A DNA stretch of 64,000 nt from Mangifera indica (GCF_011075055.1 NC_058147.1:14446001-14510000), one strand, 5' to 3'; shown: positions 24,878 through 39,517, counted from the first letter of the stretch. The notes: generated from the letters alone by a model not told the origin. Numbers and translations: made by a program.

Positions 24878-24882
24878 CCCAG

Positions 24883-27074
24883 TCATCTCAAGACAAGACT
24901 TTAATATCACCTGATACAAGACAAGGGCTGATAAAGTTATGATATGGCGTAAAATTTAAATTGAGCAATAAACGACTGTGTATGGTAAAACACATGTCTA
25001 TAGATGGCGTTACGCGGTTTCATTTTTAAAAAGGTATGATGGATGTGTTTTAGGGATTCTAATCCTTATCCAAAACACAAAAATATTGTAGAGAGAGAGA
25101 ATATCTGAAGTTTGATTATTTGGCTTCTGCTTGGCAACTTCGATGTTTCATTCTTGGTGACATGGTATGAAAAAAAGTTAGGAGAATGAAGCCTATTAAC
25201 CATCTTAAGTCCTTTGTTGCAAACTCTTTAGGTAAGTAGTATTTTGTTACCTCTATGTAATACAAATTTTGATCAAAATAAAAGTTTCCTCTTACCATGA
25301 TTATGTATTTAATATGTGTTAATACATCGATAGGGAGGTTAAGATTGATTAGCCACCTATTATATGTTTTGGAATAAGTTATTTTGATAATTGAGTTGTT
25401 TAATGTGTTATGAATCCATAATAACTACTCTCAAATTGATTATGATATCTTCTTAAGATGTTTAATGATGAGGACATGTTTAGAAATCTGTAGGTTATGA
25501 TTTATGTCATTTTATTGTTGTATAATGATTATGTTGAATTGGGGTTAATTTTATGTACCAAGTGATTGATATGATGATATTGTTAATTTAATTATTGTCA
25601 AAGTAGTTTTATGATGATAAGTTATTGGTAAGAATGCTTGAAATCATGTTAGAATAGTGGAGGTTGAATTAGGATATGTGAAAATGCATAAAGACAAGTT
25701 AGTGTGAATTTGGGTGATTCTACTTATTTCTCAGTTTGATACACAACAGTGTGGTATGGGACACATACCCGTGTATGCGAAACCCATAACTCAAGTTAAG
25801 CTCTTTGGTAATCCAACAACTGTCAGACATTATTGACTGTTGAGCGATCAACTAAGGATGAAGGTTGCTCGTGTATACATTTACACGACTATTTATGGGG
25901 CAATATAAATATAATACCCTTGATAAGTAGAATGGTCAAGATGAATTTAAAAATGGAAAGTATGATAAGTATTAAGAGGGCACACACATGTTTATAAAGC
26001 AACACCCACGTGTATGGTTGATTTTGCTTACATAGGGAGAAGCCATAAGAATAGTAGGTCATGTATGACAAAAAAGAGATGTACACTCGTGTATTCTAAA
26101 TAGCACACCTATGTAGGAAGGGTAGAATAAATTAAAAAAAAAAAGAACTAGGTTACAGATTGAAAGTTCATCCTGAGAGATAGTATAATGATCCCAAGTA
26201 TGTAGTCGTACCCAATACACCTGAAAAATGAGATTTTTAAGGAGGTACAAGATATGATTTAGATAAAAGCTATAATGAGCTTGAGATTATTTAAGGCTCA
26301 AGATGTATGTCTACTAGACGTCATATGATCATTAGAAGGGGCCATCATGAGTACATATTCCCTATACTGCTTATAGTAAATCACAATTGAGATTATGTTT
26401 TGGTGTGATGGAATAGAGAGAAAGCTTACATGGTCAAGATGTCAAATCCTTATATTCGATCCAGTTCGATTGGCCTAGTATAAAGTTATAGGCCTAGTTT
26501 CCAAATGGTGATGCTTTTACTGAGAGATGTTATGAACATGTCAGATAGGAATCTAGAAAGTGGTTTCTTAGTGACCGAGTACGATATAGCTTGACTCGAG
26601 AGTTATGAGATATAGCCAAAATGTTCCTTAGAGTTTAGTATGAGTACAAAGATAAGATATAAAATCCACCATCATCCTAATGGGAGTTTAATGTCTAACT
26701 CTGGATGACAGAAATGGTATGGGTTGAGACAAAAACATTTTCGGGATTATGTTAAAGTTAAGAGTAAATTTTTCTACTTATTGAGTGATTTATCACTCAT
26801 TCCCATACTTTCAAATGTATAGATATAGATGATCGTGATAGTTGTGAGGCCAACGATAGACAATTGTCATAGAGTTGCTAAGGCATTTTTATCTTTTCAC
26901 ATCTTTATTACTTTATATTTTATTTTTTTATACGATGTACTAAGCTATATATTATATGTCGTTTTATGATTTTGTCGTATAACATTTTATGATTTGGTGC
27001 TTTTCACTTTAGACATCCTTTGACATGTTTTCACTGATTTTATAATTGAAAAGACATTTTCATAATTATCATTT

Positions 27075-27152
<78 letters not shown>

Positions 27153-27260
27153 TTATTCTTAAGTATTTAAGTGTTTCAAATATAAGCATGCTCAAATGGT
27201 CTAATAATAGGTGACATCTTTCTTTGGAGGGCAATACCTCTGAAGAGGGTATTACAGTTG
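24883..27260 (+). mobile_element. Probable gypsy-type LTR remnant (solo or truncated)
   Basis: No gene is visible. The stretch from about 25700 has features common in plant gypsy LTRs: repeated acacccgtgt-like words, a conserved-looking gagttatgagatatagc region, and a cttattgagtgatttatcactcattccc block near 26780. Its end, ggagggcaatacctctgaagagggtattaca (about 27228-27258), is related to the reverse complement of about 32286-32334. The left boundary and target duplication were not found. Confidence 0.4.
27079..27149. repeat. (TA)n microsatellite
   Basis: About 70 bp of uninterrupted TA, within the LTR-like sequence near its 3' end. Confidence 0.97.
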
Positions 27261-27599
27261 GGTTGAAGTCTAGTCTAAGTCATTCGATTGTTAATGTATA
27301 TCAATTCATATCAATGAGTTACTAAGATTGACACATATTCTTGACTCAGCCTTGAGAGATATAGATTTACTAAAGGATTGTATTATGCATAATTGTGATA
27401 TTTGACAAAGTTTTAGAGTTGTTTGTTGACACTTTGTCTGTCAGATGCTTATAATGCCTTACTAGAGACTAATCTTAATCTGTGTCTGGATTTAACTCAA
27501 ATCTAGATACTACTGGCTTGGTAGAGAGCTTACAGGTCACACACATAAAAGAGTTGATTCAAGCTCTGGAGGTATTAGATTATTTGTTGATAATCTTAA

Positions 27600-28630
27600 G
27601 GTATTTTGTTAAACCTTTGTAAAATAGATGAATGAACCAAGAGGGGGTGAACAGGTTCTTAAAAATTTAATGCACACAAACAGTTAATGCAAGTATATAA
27701 CAAACGCCAACAATTAAAAAAAGCTAAAGTAAATTAGTAGTGTTTAGAAAGCCTCAATTTAACATGGTTTGGAGTTTTCTCTTGCAAGCTTCTTATGTCC
27801 ACTTCGCTAAACAAACTACCTTAAAGTTTCACTATCAATTAAAAAATCTTTACACCTAGTTTATTTGGGATTTCGCCCATGAACAATAAGTGATACAAGA
27901 TCTTGCCAACAATGTTTTAAGTACAATGCTTTAAGTGTATAATGCCTCACAAAGGTTGGAAATACTATTGAAACATATTTGGTTTTATTAAAGATTAAAA
28001 TATGAGCTTAGTGAAAGAGTATACAAACGCAATAAGAAGAAAAAGACAGAGTTTTCACAATTAGTTTTTCTAACCCTTCTCTACTTGAAACTTACTCAAT
28101 TTATAGGAAAAATATGGCTAAAGATGCAATAGAGCCATTGGATTTGAGATTATAGTCATTGACATTTGAGAGAGACATTTTTCTTTGAAAAACTAAGTGT
28201 GAGCACTTAGTACATCCTTCTAGAATGGTCGACACTAGTGATTATAGCTAAATGTCAATCTGAATCAGAGCTCCCAATAGTTGATAATAAATGCTCCTAC
28301 CATATAGCACCAATCGATACAACTTGATGTACCGGTTGTTCATGCTCTTTCATCTTTATTCTAAAAAATTCCAGAAAGGTTAACGAGATAAATAACAACT
28401 TGTATATTGAGTAACATTGTGAGTGGTTGATATGCTTGTATGAGTCGTCTATACACCTTTTGTGGACTTTTGGTTACTTGATTCTTGACTTTGAAGCAAG
28501 CAAGCTTTGTATTGAGTAATCATCTCATTCCATGCTTGAAAACATTACTGAAATGATTGGTATAAAATGAGAATCGATCATTTCAAACCAAATAGAATTG
28601 ATCTAGAATTTCAAAAAGGTTAATGACTTG
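27600..28630 (-). mobile_element. LTR-like remnant, minus orientation
   Basis: The reverse complement of 27750-27960 aligns with 35950-36130: both have the gaagtggacat..gaaagc/gaagc..ttacaagagaaaactc block followed by ccaaacca or taaacca. The tail near 27640 (reverse complement ttcaccccctcttggttcatt) is typical of the end of such plant LTRs. The borders are not fixed. No coding sequence is attached. Confidence 0.5.
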
Positions 28631-29467
28631 ACAAGTGAGCATTGAACAACTTGACTATCGAGTGGAAATTTGCTTAGTACCAGTTGTTCAGTCTTTATTG
28701 CTAGTTGTTCCTTATTTAATTCCTACATTTTGCACATTTTTTCCAACTTGTAATGTTTTAACACATTCAACGAATTTGTTAGCAATTTTAACTTACGTTT
28801 TTATCATCATCAGAATACATAAGGGTCCAACATATTCAAATAGAGGTGAGGCTATGGATGGACTACACTTGTCTAATAGGAATGAATCAGCCTCATTTGA
28901 CTATTTCTTTAACCATGAATGATTATTCATGGGCCATGAACACCCTTTACTGGTGACATAGATTAGGATAAAACTTACTCGAGTTTCACATAAATTTGTA
29001 CTTAGATAAGTTACGAATCATACAGGATAAGGATAAAAGATGAATGATCATTCATGCATCATAAATGGTCGTTCATTGTGTTCTATAAATATAAAATGAT
29101 TTTCACAGTTTTAGAACTCTTGCCTAAAAGCAATGATGAACACCCATCCATTTGAATACCTTTACTATTCACAAAGCCCTAGTAGCTTTAAGTAATCTGG
29201 TTCACCCTTTGTTTCGTCTGTGTTTCACATGGATACCAAGGTGTTGCCTTGTAATGGGTTAGATAGTGTTCTCATAGCCATATATAAACCGATGAAGCCT
29301 TCAAATGTAGGTATAATGTTCTTAGAACACCTTATGTATGATATTACCATGTTTCATGAGTAGATCTCCTAAAATGTGGTCCTCCATAGGGGTTTTAAAG
29401 TATTGATTGAATTTTAAATTATATTTTGTTGTCTCATTGGACTCCAACAACCCAAGAAATTTCTACA
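28631..29467 (+). mobile_element. Probable LTR end of a plus-strand retrotransposon
   Basis: The stretch ends at tttctaca (29467). It is followed after one base by a tRNA-iMet-type primer site, tggtatcaaaacagc (29469-29483), so DNA to the left should be a 5' LTR. The preceding text (ccaacaacccaag) is LTR-like. The start of the LTR and a matching 3' LTR were not identified. Confidence 0.45.
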
Positions 29468-29484
29468 ATGGTATCAAAACAGCG

Positions 29485-30487
<1,003 letters not shown>

Positions 30488-32249
30488 TGCTTGAGCATTG
30501 TTGAGAATTTGCAGGTTACAAGAGTTTAATAAAATGCCATCAATTTCATGTTGTACAAAATCACCTTCGATTCACATTGTTGCTCATTTTAAGGGTTACT
30601 ATTAGTGTAAGATAGGCTTACATGTCATGTTATCTCATGTTAATGATGGCGTTCAGATTTGGACAGGTTTTTCGATGATTGCTTCACAATAGAACCTAAA
30701 AAACGCACTACGACTAGGTTGCGCACAACGACACACAACCATTCATTACTACAATCTGTCATAGTGACAAGTGCAAATTTCCCCATTCATGAAGATTTTC
30801 ATACATAAATATTCGTTCATCTAACATGAACATTTGTTCATTAGTGAAAACTCACTCGTCATCATGGTTATTAAGTTCATTGTTCACACCTCTAAAATTT
30901 TGATGAATTTCATATACATAATGATGAATGACCATCCATAAGGACTTGCATGCCTGTTTGAGGTGGAATTTAAAGTTTTAACCTTGTTTTATTGCACAAG
31001 TACCAAACTACAAATTTTCAGTCTTTTGTAGTTAAATTGCAATAATTTAACGCTTGGCTAAATAATTAAAATTAATTTAATTAAATTTTGATTTTGTATA
31101 TATGTATGGACATTAATGCATGGTACTCGACATATATTTAAAAGGCTTATGGTTGTTTATTTTAATTTTTGGGAATGTATGTTTGCAATCTTTTGAAATA
31201 AAACCTATGCATCATGTCTTCTCTTTATTATGAATATACTTCTTTTCTCACATAACTTCTCTTGAATGTAACTTGAGGTTTCTGATTTTAAATATAAAAT
31301 TAAAATTGGGTTTAATTTTATTTTCTTTTATTAGAAAATAGGTAATTAGGAGACAAAGTTGTGTACACTTGAAGAATGAAGACGAAGGAGAAGCATTAAA
31401 GACCCGAAGAGCAAGAGCTTGGTTGACTAGTCAAACCTCTCATAGCTCGAAAGGCTTGATATTAGAATTAGTTGTATACTGACACATTTACATTATGTTG
31501 CAGTTTACATGCTTAGAATTTTATTTTTTGCAAATATCACCTAACATGCAAACTAAAATTGGTAGGACACAATTAATTAAATCTCTCAATTAATATTAAG
31601 TCAAAGATTAATAATTGACATATTTCAATATGACACCCTGATTAAGCTCCTATTCATTGGAATTTTGTTCACTAAAGTGAATGGTACATTTTTACCAAGT
31701 GAAAAATTTGTGTTGGTCATATTGGGTTCAACTTAACTAGTATAGCTTGTTTGTTCTCCAAAGCAAAGGTAAAATGAATTAGAGGCAAAGTAAGGATTGC
31801 ATTTCTCAACGCAAGGTGATATGTAGTATCCACCCTACTAACACTAAGAGTCATAATTTATGTTGCATAGTTTATTGGGGTAACACCTAACTTTAGACTG
31901 TAAGCTTTTATGATTAATTTGTTGATTTATCTAATTAGGCTAATTCTAGCTTGTTCGCCAAAGTTGGGTTAGTTCAATTGATCTCTATCCACTAGTACTT
32001 TTTGTGTACAATAGTGAAAATTGTTAACTTAAGGAAAATAGTGAGTGCTTAATTTAAAATTTTTAATTAAATTATTGATTCTTTAATCTATATTTATAGA
32101 CAAACAAGTTACCATAGCAACCATGTATTGTTCACTTCTCAAGAAAGAAAATAAGTTGCGTGGAGGTAACTTTACTAACTGGTATTAAAATCTTCGTATT
32201 GTACTATGTTAGGGAAAAAGGTTATACATCCTTGAAGGGGTACCGCCCC
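30488..32249. other. AT-rich repeat-derived region without a recognised gene
   Basis: No supported coding sequence. 30770-30900 is dense in attcatga/ttcattcat words like those in 28900-29070 and 35080-35690, suggesting related LTR or leader sequence. The rest is unassigned. Confidence 0.35.
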
Positions 32250-32900
32250 ACAAGCCTGGTCTCAACACCACCTAAGAGTAGAAGGACTATAACACCCACC
32301 TCTCGAAGTATTGTCCCCTAGAGGGAAGCGTTTCCAACATAGACTACCAATGTAATTATTTAAATGAAACAAAACAATAGAATAATTTTAATAATAATAA
32401 TAATGGGATGAAATACTTTTATTTATTTAAAAAACAAAGTGTGGAAAACGAACAAAAGATGTTTCAACTAAAACATAAGTTTAAATGCCTAAATACAATC
32501 ATTAAGTGTTCATAGTTTACTAAAAATATAAAAATACATGATACATAAAATAAAATGACATAATTGCCCTCCTTAGCTCATGCTTGCTGAAGTCTCGCAC
32601 CATATCCATCACTTGGTCCTATCCCTTAAAAAAAAGACAAAATAAGAAAATATGAGTGATAAAAACTTAATAAGTAGAAACATAACTTAAACTTACTAAT
32701 TCCCATCTTTCCCATAGACTCAATTTACCTTAAACAATTCATCGAGAGTAGGCTATTTACTCCATTTGGTTGAGATAAATATTTACTCTTTTAAATTTCA
32801 AATATTTTTAAAAGGAGTTAACATTCCTCATATGCATGAACATTCATTTTTGGAATTTTTGTTTTTAAGATGCAGGCAAACAAACATTCATCCCTAAAAT
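32250..32900 (-). mobile_element. Probable gypsy-type LTR remnant, minus orientation
   Basis: Read on the minus strand, it ends ggggacaatacttcgagaggtgggtgttata, related to the plus-strand end at 27228-27258. Upstream on the same strand is a tacttattaagtttttatcactcat block parallel to that near 26780. The family assignment is inferred from this resemblance only. Confidence 0.4.
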
Positions 32901-33124
32901 AGATGTTCTTTCACTCGACACTATAAATTAAATCCAATTTCTTTTTCATTTGCTTTCACTCGAAAACTCTAATAGTCTTCATTCCCTTTCTCGGTTATCG
33001 ATTGTTTTTAACCAATATTATCAGTTTTTATCGATTTTCTTGCATCAAAATATAACCCCATTGTTGACATCAAGATCTTCAATCTCAGTTTTTATTGATT
33101 TCACTCAAATCCTATTTAATCCAA

Positions 33125-34200
33125 GCAAAAGTAGTAGGTTTTCAATGACTCCAAGGAAAAGTCAGACAACCAATAGTCAACAAACTCACCAGGTTAAAAC
33201 ATCTCACTATGATATTATGATTCGGGACAACGAGCAAAAAGCACGCTTGGAAGACATTCCTCATTGAGATATCATTGTTGGTCATTGTCTATATATGCCT
33301 ATTTTAGAAGAATTAAATATTGTAAATGATTTGATGAATATTGTTAAATGCATGCGATGGGAGAAATTAATTTTTCAGAGATTAGATGCATATGAAAATT
33401 TGGTGGAGATTCATAGTTCACTTAGATTAAAAACAAATGAAAGAAATAATATTTTGGATTATGATATGCATTTTCCATTACATGGAGAGAATTATGTTAT
33501 GACACCTCAATAGCTAGCGGAGTAGTTAGACTGTGATTGTGGTGATATTATGAATACTCCCTCAACATTTACTTTGGTTGGTGCTTAGGTAGACTTAGGT
33601 GGGCAAAACTTGTATAACCCAAATATTCTAAGTTAACCAAGTTAACAAGCCATGTTTTGAGAATGTTAATTGAATTATTTTCTTTACTTTGAATGCCTTA
33701 AAAAAGTCTAACAGGCAAGTGACTATTCAAGACATGATGTTGATGTATGCTATTATAAACCACATCCAAGTCGATACGACTCATTGGTTGATTGGTTGAT
33801 TATACTATATTAAGAATGATAAGTACAAAATTCACTTTGGGATGTTGATTTCATACATTATTATGAAGTTAAGGTTTAACTTGGATGATGAAGAAGCTAA
33901 ACATAGAAATTGTTTTAGAGACAATGATTTGTCTACAGCTCAATCTCTTATGAGAATGGAAATGATCAAGAAAACTAGGGGTGATGGTTATAGATTTAAA
34001 GAAGATAGACCAAGGAGAAGAGCTCGAAATACATATCAACAAGATGCTCTCAAAGCTCCAAAACAATGCATCTTCATTTTTGAGAGCATGGAAGGATAAA
34101 TTCATAGGGCTGAAAATGGAATGAGTGGGTTACATGAGATTGTTACCAATGTGGATACTCATTAACACCAAATGAATCAAAAGGTTAATGACATTTAGGA
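33125..34200 (+). pseudogene. Broken gag/ORF1-like frame of a plant LTR retroelement
   Basis: The frame starts MTPRKSQTTNSQQTHQ, with a stop after DIPH (33265). It resumes in the same frame as MPILEELNIVNDLMNIVKCM, RWEKLIFQRLDAYENLVEIH. After more stops come QVTIQDMMLMYAIINHIQVDTTHWLI (about 33715-33795), then, in a shifted frame, FGMLISYIIMKLRFNLDDEEAKHRN (about 33840). This arrangement resembles the 'putative plant transposon protein' domain of non-autonomous gypsy-type elements. No protease, reverse transcriptase or integrase follows before the LTR-like sequence at 34905, which fits a gag-only element. The family call rests on resemblance. Confidence 0.5.
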
Positions 34201-34904
34201 CATCCTCAAGAGATAGCCTTGAACCATTGCATCTCATTCATGTTTTTGCTTCATTTTACCTTTTGCATGGTTTCATTTTGGAGCGTACGATCATCTAAAT
34301 GGATAACTTTTATAGTTGTCAAATTTTGGAAACTTTAATGTTAGATGATTATGCATTAATATTACTATTTAAAACTTTGGATGATATAGGTTTGGTGGCA
34401 TTATATTTGATACCTGTAAATGCTACAATGTTCATGCTTAAATGGTTGTGGTTATATTGTTCTAATTATCTTTACTTGCTTTGAATATAGTGATTATCTT
34501 GCAATGTTTGTGTTGAATGATTGAATTGCTTATATAATTTGAGGATGAATTGAGATTGATTGCTTGAAGTTGTATTGGTTGATAATTGCAAGTTTGAAGT
34601 TAGTTTGGAGTTGAGTTTGTTGAACATGCTAATATTGAAGTGCATGTTTTATATGTTTTTTGTTTGATGGCAAAAAGGAGGAGAAGGAAAAATAGGGGAC
34701 ACCATGCCAAAATTTTTTCAAAATTTGTCCAAATTTAATTACTTAACACCGAACTTGGTAAATATGTTTGATAAAAGTGTTAAAGTGAGGGCGAGTTTAT
34801 AGGCATAAAGAAAGTGGGAGAACCTAAAATTGAAATGCATTTTCCTACTTTGATTAATTTCCAAACTTGAACTTAGTTTTTGTCATCAATAAAAAAAGAG
34901 AGAT

Positions 34905-36140
34905 TGTTGAACCTTTAGATATTTTGATGAGAATTAAAAAAAACTTAAGTTACAAATACGAACATGTTTGAAGAATATGTTAAAATATTATGAAATAGAC
35001 AAAATGTAAAAAATGCTAGAATAGACCCTGTGAACAACTAGTAGTCTAAGATGCACATTTGCTCCAAGAACAAAATTGACATGTTCATCAAGTCATACGA
35101 TAGCCTATTCACACTTTTAGAAAATTGGATAAACTAAGATAGGTCACGAATGAATGTTCCAAGTCAAGTACCGAAAGTTCATGACTAATTACAAGTCGTG
35201 CATGAAAAAGGTTGCTCAGTACCATGCACATTCAATCGATCAAGTACAATCAATGCGGGAAAAAGTCAAACCTAATGTATTGACTATTCATCAAGAAAAG
35301 TATCGTCCGTTCATCTAGATTTGTAGAAAGTATTGAGGATGGTTCACGTTCATACACTTCATTCATTGTCAAAGTCAAAGTTAACTGAGCTTAAAGTCAA
35401 GAAATAAGCACCAACCATGCATAAAGGGGTAACACTCATTTCTAATGTAAATTTCAACTGTTAAAAGGCTCGTTCATCAACTCATTATTACTTTTGTTCA
35501 TGGCTCTAGAAATCTGAAGACATAGAGTTACAAAGACATGAAAAATCATGCATAAGAGAAGTACCGAATATTTACCTATGGCACAAGAAATTAAATTTGA
35601 TTATTGAGTGCTTTGGCTAAGGTTCACCTTCAACCAAAAATGTTAGTACAGATCATTCCTATTAAGAGTGATGTTCATTCACCCATAGATTTCAAAAGGA
35701 AAATGTCATTTTCGGAAGTCAATGGTTGTAATTTCAATTCCAACGGCTCTATCATGTTTTCTAGCCACTCTTACCTCTAAATTGAGCTCATTTGAAGTAG
35801 AAGAAGGTTAGACATTACATTGATATACCCTAAGCTCAAATTCTTCAAAAGCTCAACTATATTCACTCTCTCACTAAGCTTAATTCAAATTCTTAAAAGA
35901 ACTCTTTGTACTTGCTTGTGTAAATAAGTCTTTGAGAAACATTTAAACATAAAAATCTTGTATTCATGCTCTTGTAGGCAAAATCCTGGATAACTATTGT
36001 ATTGAGTGTAATCTCGGATCAATTATTGTATAAGTTTCAAGTGTAGTAAAACTTCAAGCGAGTTTATTTAAGGAAGTGGACATTGAAAGCTTACAAGAGA
36101 AAACTCTAAACCACTGTAAACACTGAGCATTTCTAATATG
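34905..36140 (+). mobile_element. Probable 3' LTR of the same retroelement
   Basis: It begins tgttgaacc directly after a purine-rich run (aaaaaaagagagat, 34891-34904), as a 3' LTR follows its polypurine tract. The part 35950-36130 matches the reverse complement of 27750-27960. The body holds many gttcat/ttcatg words. The exact right end was not found. Confidence 0.55.
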
Positions 36141-36305
36141 TTGTCTCTTTAATTTTTGTCTCATATTCATTATTGTTTTAGAATTTACATTTGTGCATTA
36201 AAAATTTTTTAAAGATAAAAAATGAATGGATTTATGAATAGATAAATATGATCAAATCATATAATATTCAGAGACATATGTTGAATGATAAAAAGTTTGC
36301 AAATA

Positions 36306-36530
36306 TATGATGAATATGAATTATGAAAGATTTACGGAACTATTATGAATATGAATATAATGAAAGATCTACAAACCTATTATGAATATGAATACAATAA
36401 AAGGTCTGTGGACCTATTATGAATACAAATATAATAAAAGATCTATGGACCTGTTATGAATATAAATATGATGAAATGTTTACAGACCAATATTAATATA
36501 AATATGAATAATAAAAGGTTTGCAAACTTG
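36306..36530. repeat. 37-bp minisatellite, about six diverged units
   Basis: Units follow the pattern cctattatgaatatgaatac plus an aataaaaggtctgtgga-like half, repeated about six times with substitutions. The unit spacing is about 37 bp. There are no unique spacers, so it is an ordinary tandem repeat. Confidence 0.85.
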
Positions 36531-38220
36531 CGGTAAATACGCATAAGATCACATGACCAGGTCATTGAGAATACAAATGACACTATATGGCAAAGGCTAA
36601 TTTTATGTTTTCTAGTTATGACTAAAATTTATGATTTTTTTTTTTAATTTGTTTATAAAAAACAAGATCAATAGTGTTTTTCCTTATAATTAATAAATAT
36701 AATAGTATTTTATACTTACTTTTTTCCTATGATAATGAATATGAAAGTACTTTATACATGTTTGTCCTTATAATTTATGAATATAAATATATAAATGTGT
36801 TCTATACTTTTTTGTCCTTATGGTTATTCTTACTTTTCTTTATAACTAATGATTTTGAAATTTAATTAAGAAGCTTTTATGATACAATGTTTATTAATAA
36901 GTTATATATTATGATTTTTTAGTTATCAAGTTGATGACTCAATTTTTGTCTCCATTATTTTACAGAATAAATTTTTTAGAATAGTGAGGAGATATAAAAA
37001 AACAAAATCAAGGAAAGAGAGAGAGGTCGAGGAATTCTTAATGTAGAGTTTACAATTCATGAATTATATGACTATGAATGATTATATATAATACTTTGAA
37101 TATGTTTAATTTATTTGATTATATTTACAAGGAATTTAAAAACTTTTATGAGATAGAAATAATTTTATTTTAGAATAATGCCATGGAATTACTAGCATTT
37201 CAATTTGAATAAATTCCAAATTTGGTGATGGAGACCAAGAACGCAAGCAAGAGACTCGTCAAAATAGTGGCAATGATCCTTTTAGTATAGGGGGACCAAT
37301 GTCTAGGGTTAAAGCAAAAAAGATGAAAGAAACTCTAAATGGGCAATTCTTGTGAATATTAATATTAAGCCTCTTTGATTATCTTTGAGGTTTGTATCAT
37401 TTAGGGTGTTACATTTCAACTCCATAAGACTGTTAAATTTAAGTGTGATCTTGTTTACTTAAAAGACCAAACAAAGATAACCTAGAAATGAAAATATTTT
37501 AGAGTTGATTTTATCCAGATTTGATAAAGAGTATTGAAATATTGGATAAGTGTTAAATTAGCATGAATGGGCATTACAGTCAAAGGAAGTATCATTCCTA
37601 ATTCATTGTTGACCTTATCCAATGTTTTATCGCATATCTTGAGCATTAATCATTGAATTAATGCTTATTGATATAATATCACATAAACAATTGTGCATGC
37701 CTTTAAATGGTCATTTGGATGATGTGACATACAACTGTTCCAAATGTATCACATCGATACATGTATTCCACCCCCTTGGTAAGCTCGTTCGTGAGTCTAT
37801 ATATAAATAAACTATATTGCGAATCACATAAACTTTTTTGATACTTATCATTTACTCTCAAAATATGACGTTGTCTTAAGTGTTCTAGCTGACACCTAAT
37901 GTTCTCTATTGCCTTTTTATGTTCATATGCCTTGTGTGAATCACCTCAAATGTCATATTGTGTTGAATTGAAAAGCCATACACATGTCTTATCCTCATTA
38001 AAGACATAGGAGTCTCCAAGCATTTGTTAGTTGTTCAACCACCCTATGTTATGCTTGTTTTAAATTAGGCTTATTAAAGTCCATAATATGATCCTATTGA
38101 AATCATGGATGAATATCGTGTAAAAAAATTTTAATTTTACTTTCCTTGTGTTTCATGGATGAAAGTTTGTGCTAACATCAACATTAAAAACTTTGTTTAA
38201 TTTTATATTTTATAAATGAA
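36531..38220. other. AT-rich region, possible LTR debris
   Basis: No gene recognised. The word gggtgttaca at about 37408-37417 looks like the 3' end of a plus-strand LTR, but no partner or target duplication was found. Everything else is unassigned. Confidence 0.3.
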
Positions 38221-38229
38221 ATAAAAAAA

Positions 38230-39166
38230 GTCCAAAAGACTATTTCCCACCCAAGGCAAAGTAAAATCCTAAAGTGTCACCCTCTAACTTTCAAAAATCC
38301 AAATACCCACTTATGAGTTAATTTTATTAAAAATCACAATTAAGATCAAGGGTAAATTTGTTATTTAATAAAAATATTTAAAAAATTAAAAATTTATTAA
38401 ATTTCACCCCTTGATATTAAAAACTAATAATTTTCCCCTCACCCAAAGTTTGAAAACTAACTTTTTCATCCCTAAGGTTTATTTTTCTCCTCATTCGGTG
38501 ATATCTTCGCTCTAACCATCGATCGACTTCCTATCATCTTCAAGGTTGGCTGATATTTTCTCTTCAGTGGCCATTTTCATAAGACGAAGATGAATTATTT
38601 TTGTCCGATGAATAGATAAAGAGTCGATCTTCGTCTCTTCGATTGGATAAAAACGATTCTTCTTTGTCCAATGAATAGATGAAGAGTCGATTTTCATCTC
38701 TTCGATCAAATAAAGATGATTCGTCTTTGTCTGACATCAAAAGAATCGTCTCATAATTTAAAACTTGTCATCTAGATGAAAATTGTTTGGACAAAGATTA
38801 GAGGTAAAGAATGCGACAACAAGCTTTGACAACGATTTAAGATGGAAAAGGGTGTCGTCGGTGCCAAAGATGGTAACCAGAGGTGAAGAAAAAAAAAGCT
38901 AAGTTTTTGGGTGGAGAAATGTGATTTTTTTTTAACTTGGAAAAGTTGTTGGAAGGGGTGAATTTGTGAGTTTTTAAAACCTAGGGGAAAAAATTAATAA
39001 ATTATATATATTTTTAATAATATTATTAAAATGATGAATTTATCTATGACTGTAACTGAGATTTTTAACCAAATTTGACTTATCGATGGGTGTTTAAGTT
39101 TTTAAAAGTTAGAGAGTGGTATTTTAGTATTTTACTATACCTTGGGTGGGAACAAGTCTTTTGGCT
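38230..39166. mobile_element. Mutator-like foldback element, copy B
   Basis: It begins gtccaaaagactatttccca and ends with the inverted form ggtgggaacaagtcttttgg. The flanks form a 9-bp target duplication with one mismatch (ataaaaaaa 38221-38229, ataaaaaat 39167-39175). Subterminal parts match the other copies. The core (about 38560-38760) consists of imperfect tandem units of about 60 bp around gatcttcgtctcttcgat. It lies about 450 bp upstream of the methylthiotransferase start codon. Confidence 0.85.
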
Positions 39167-39437
39167 ATAAAAAATATTATTTCAAGAACTCAAAAAGTTA
39201 CCATTACATGTGTGAAATATCAATATTAAAAGAGAGAAACTTTAACCAAAACTCTAAATTTCTAAATAGTTTAGTCATCATAATATATGTTTATAGGGTT
39301 TATTTCACACAAATCTATTGGAAGATTCTTTAATATAGTCTCACCCAAAGCCTACAGTTTTTGGGCTTTCATTTTCAATAACTCGTGATTTGCTAGAATT
39401 TGGGGGTTGAATGAAATCAAAACTATGCATACATGCA

Positions 39438-39510
39438 TATATGTATGTATGTATGTATGTGTCACGAGGCTTGCATCATTGTTTGCTGACAGTATGTATG
39501 TATGTATGTG
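39438..39510. repeat. Two short (TATG)n microsatellites
   Basis: Runs of tatg at about 39438-39460 and 39491-39510 sit directly before the presumed promoter of the methylthiotransferase gene. Confidence 0.9.
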
Positions 39511-39517
39511 TATAAAT
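39511..39517 (+). promoter_or_regulatory. Possible TATA box of the methylthiotransferase gene
   Basis: The word tataaat lies 96 bp before the ATG at 39613. This spacing fits a short 5' UTR. It is a sequence resemblance only. The two microsatellites lie immediately upstream. Confidence 0.35.

Noticed and set aside
36306..36530. Regular array that could be taken for a CRISPR
   Set aside because: Units are contiguous and diverged, with no unique spacers, and the DNA is plant nuclear. It is a minisatellite.
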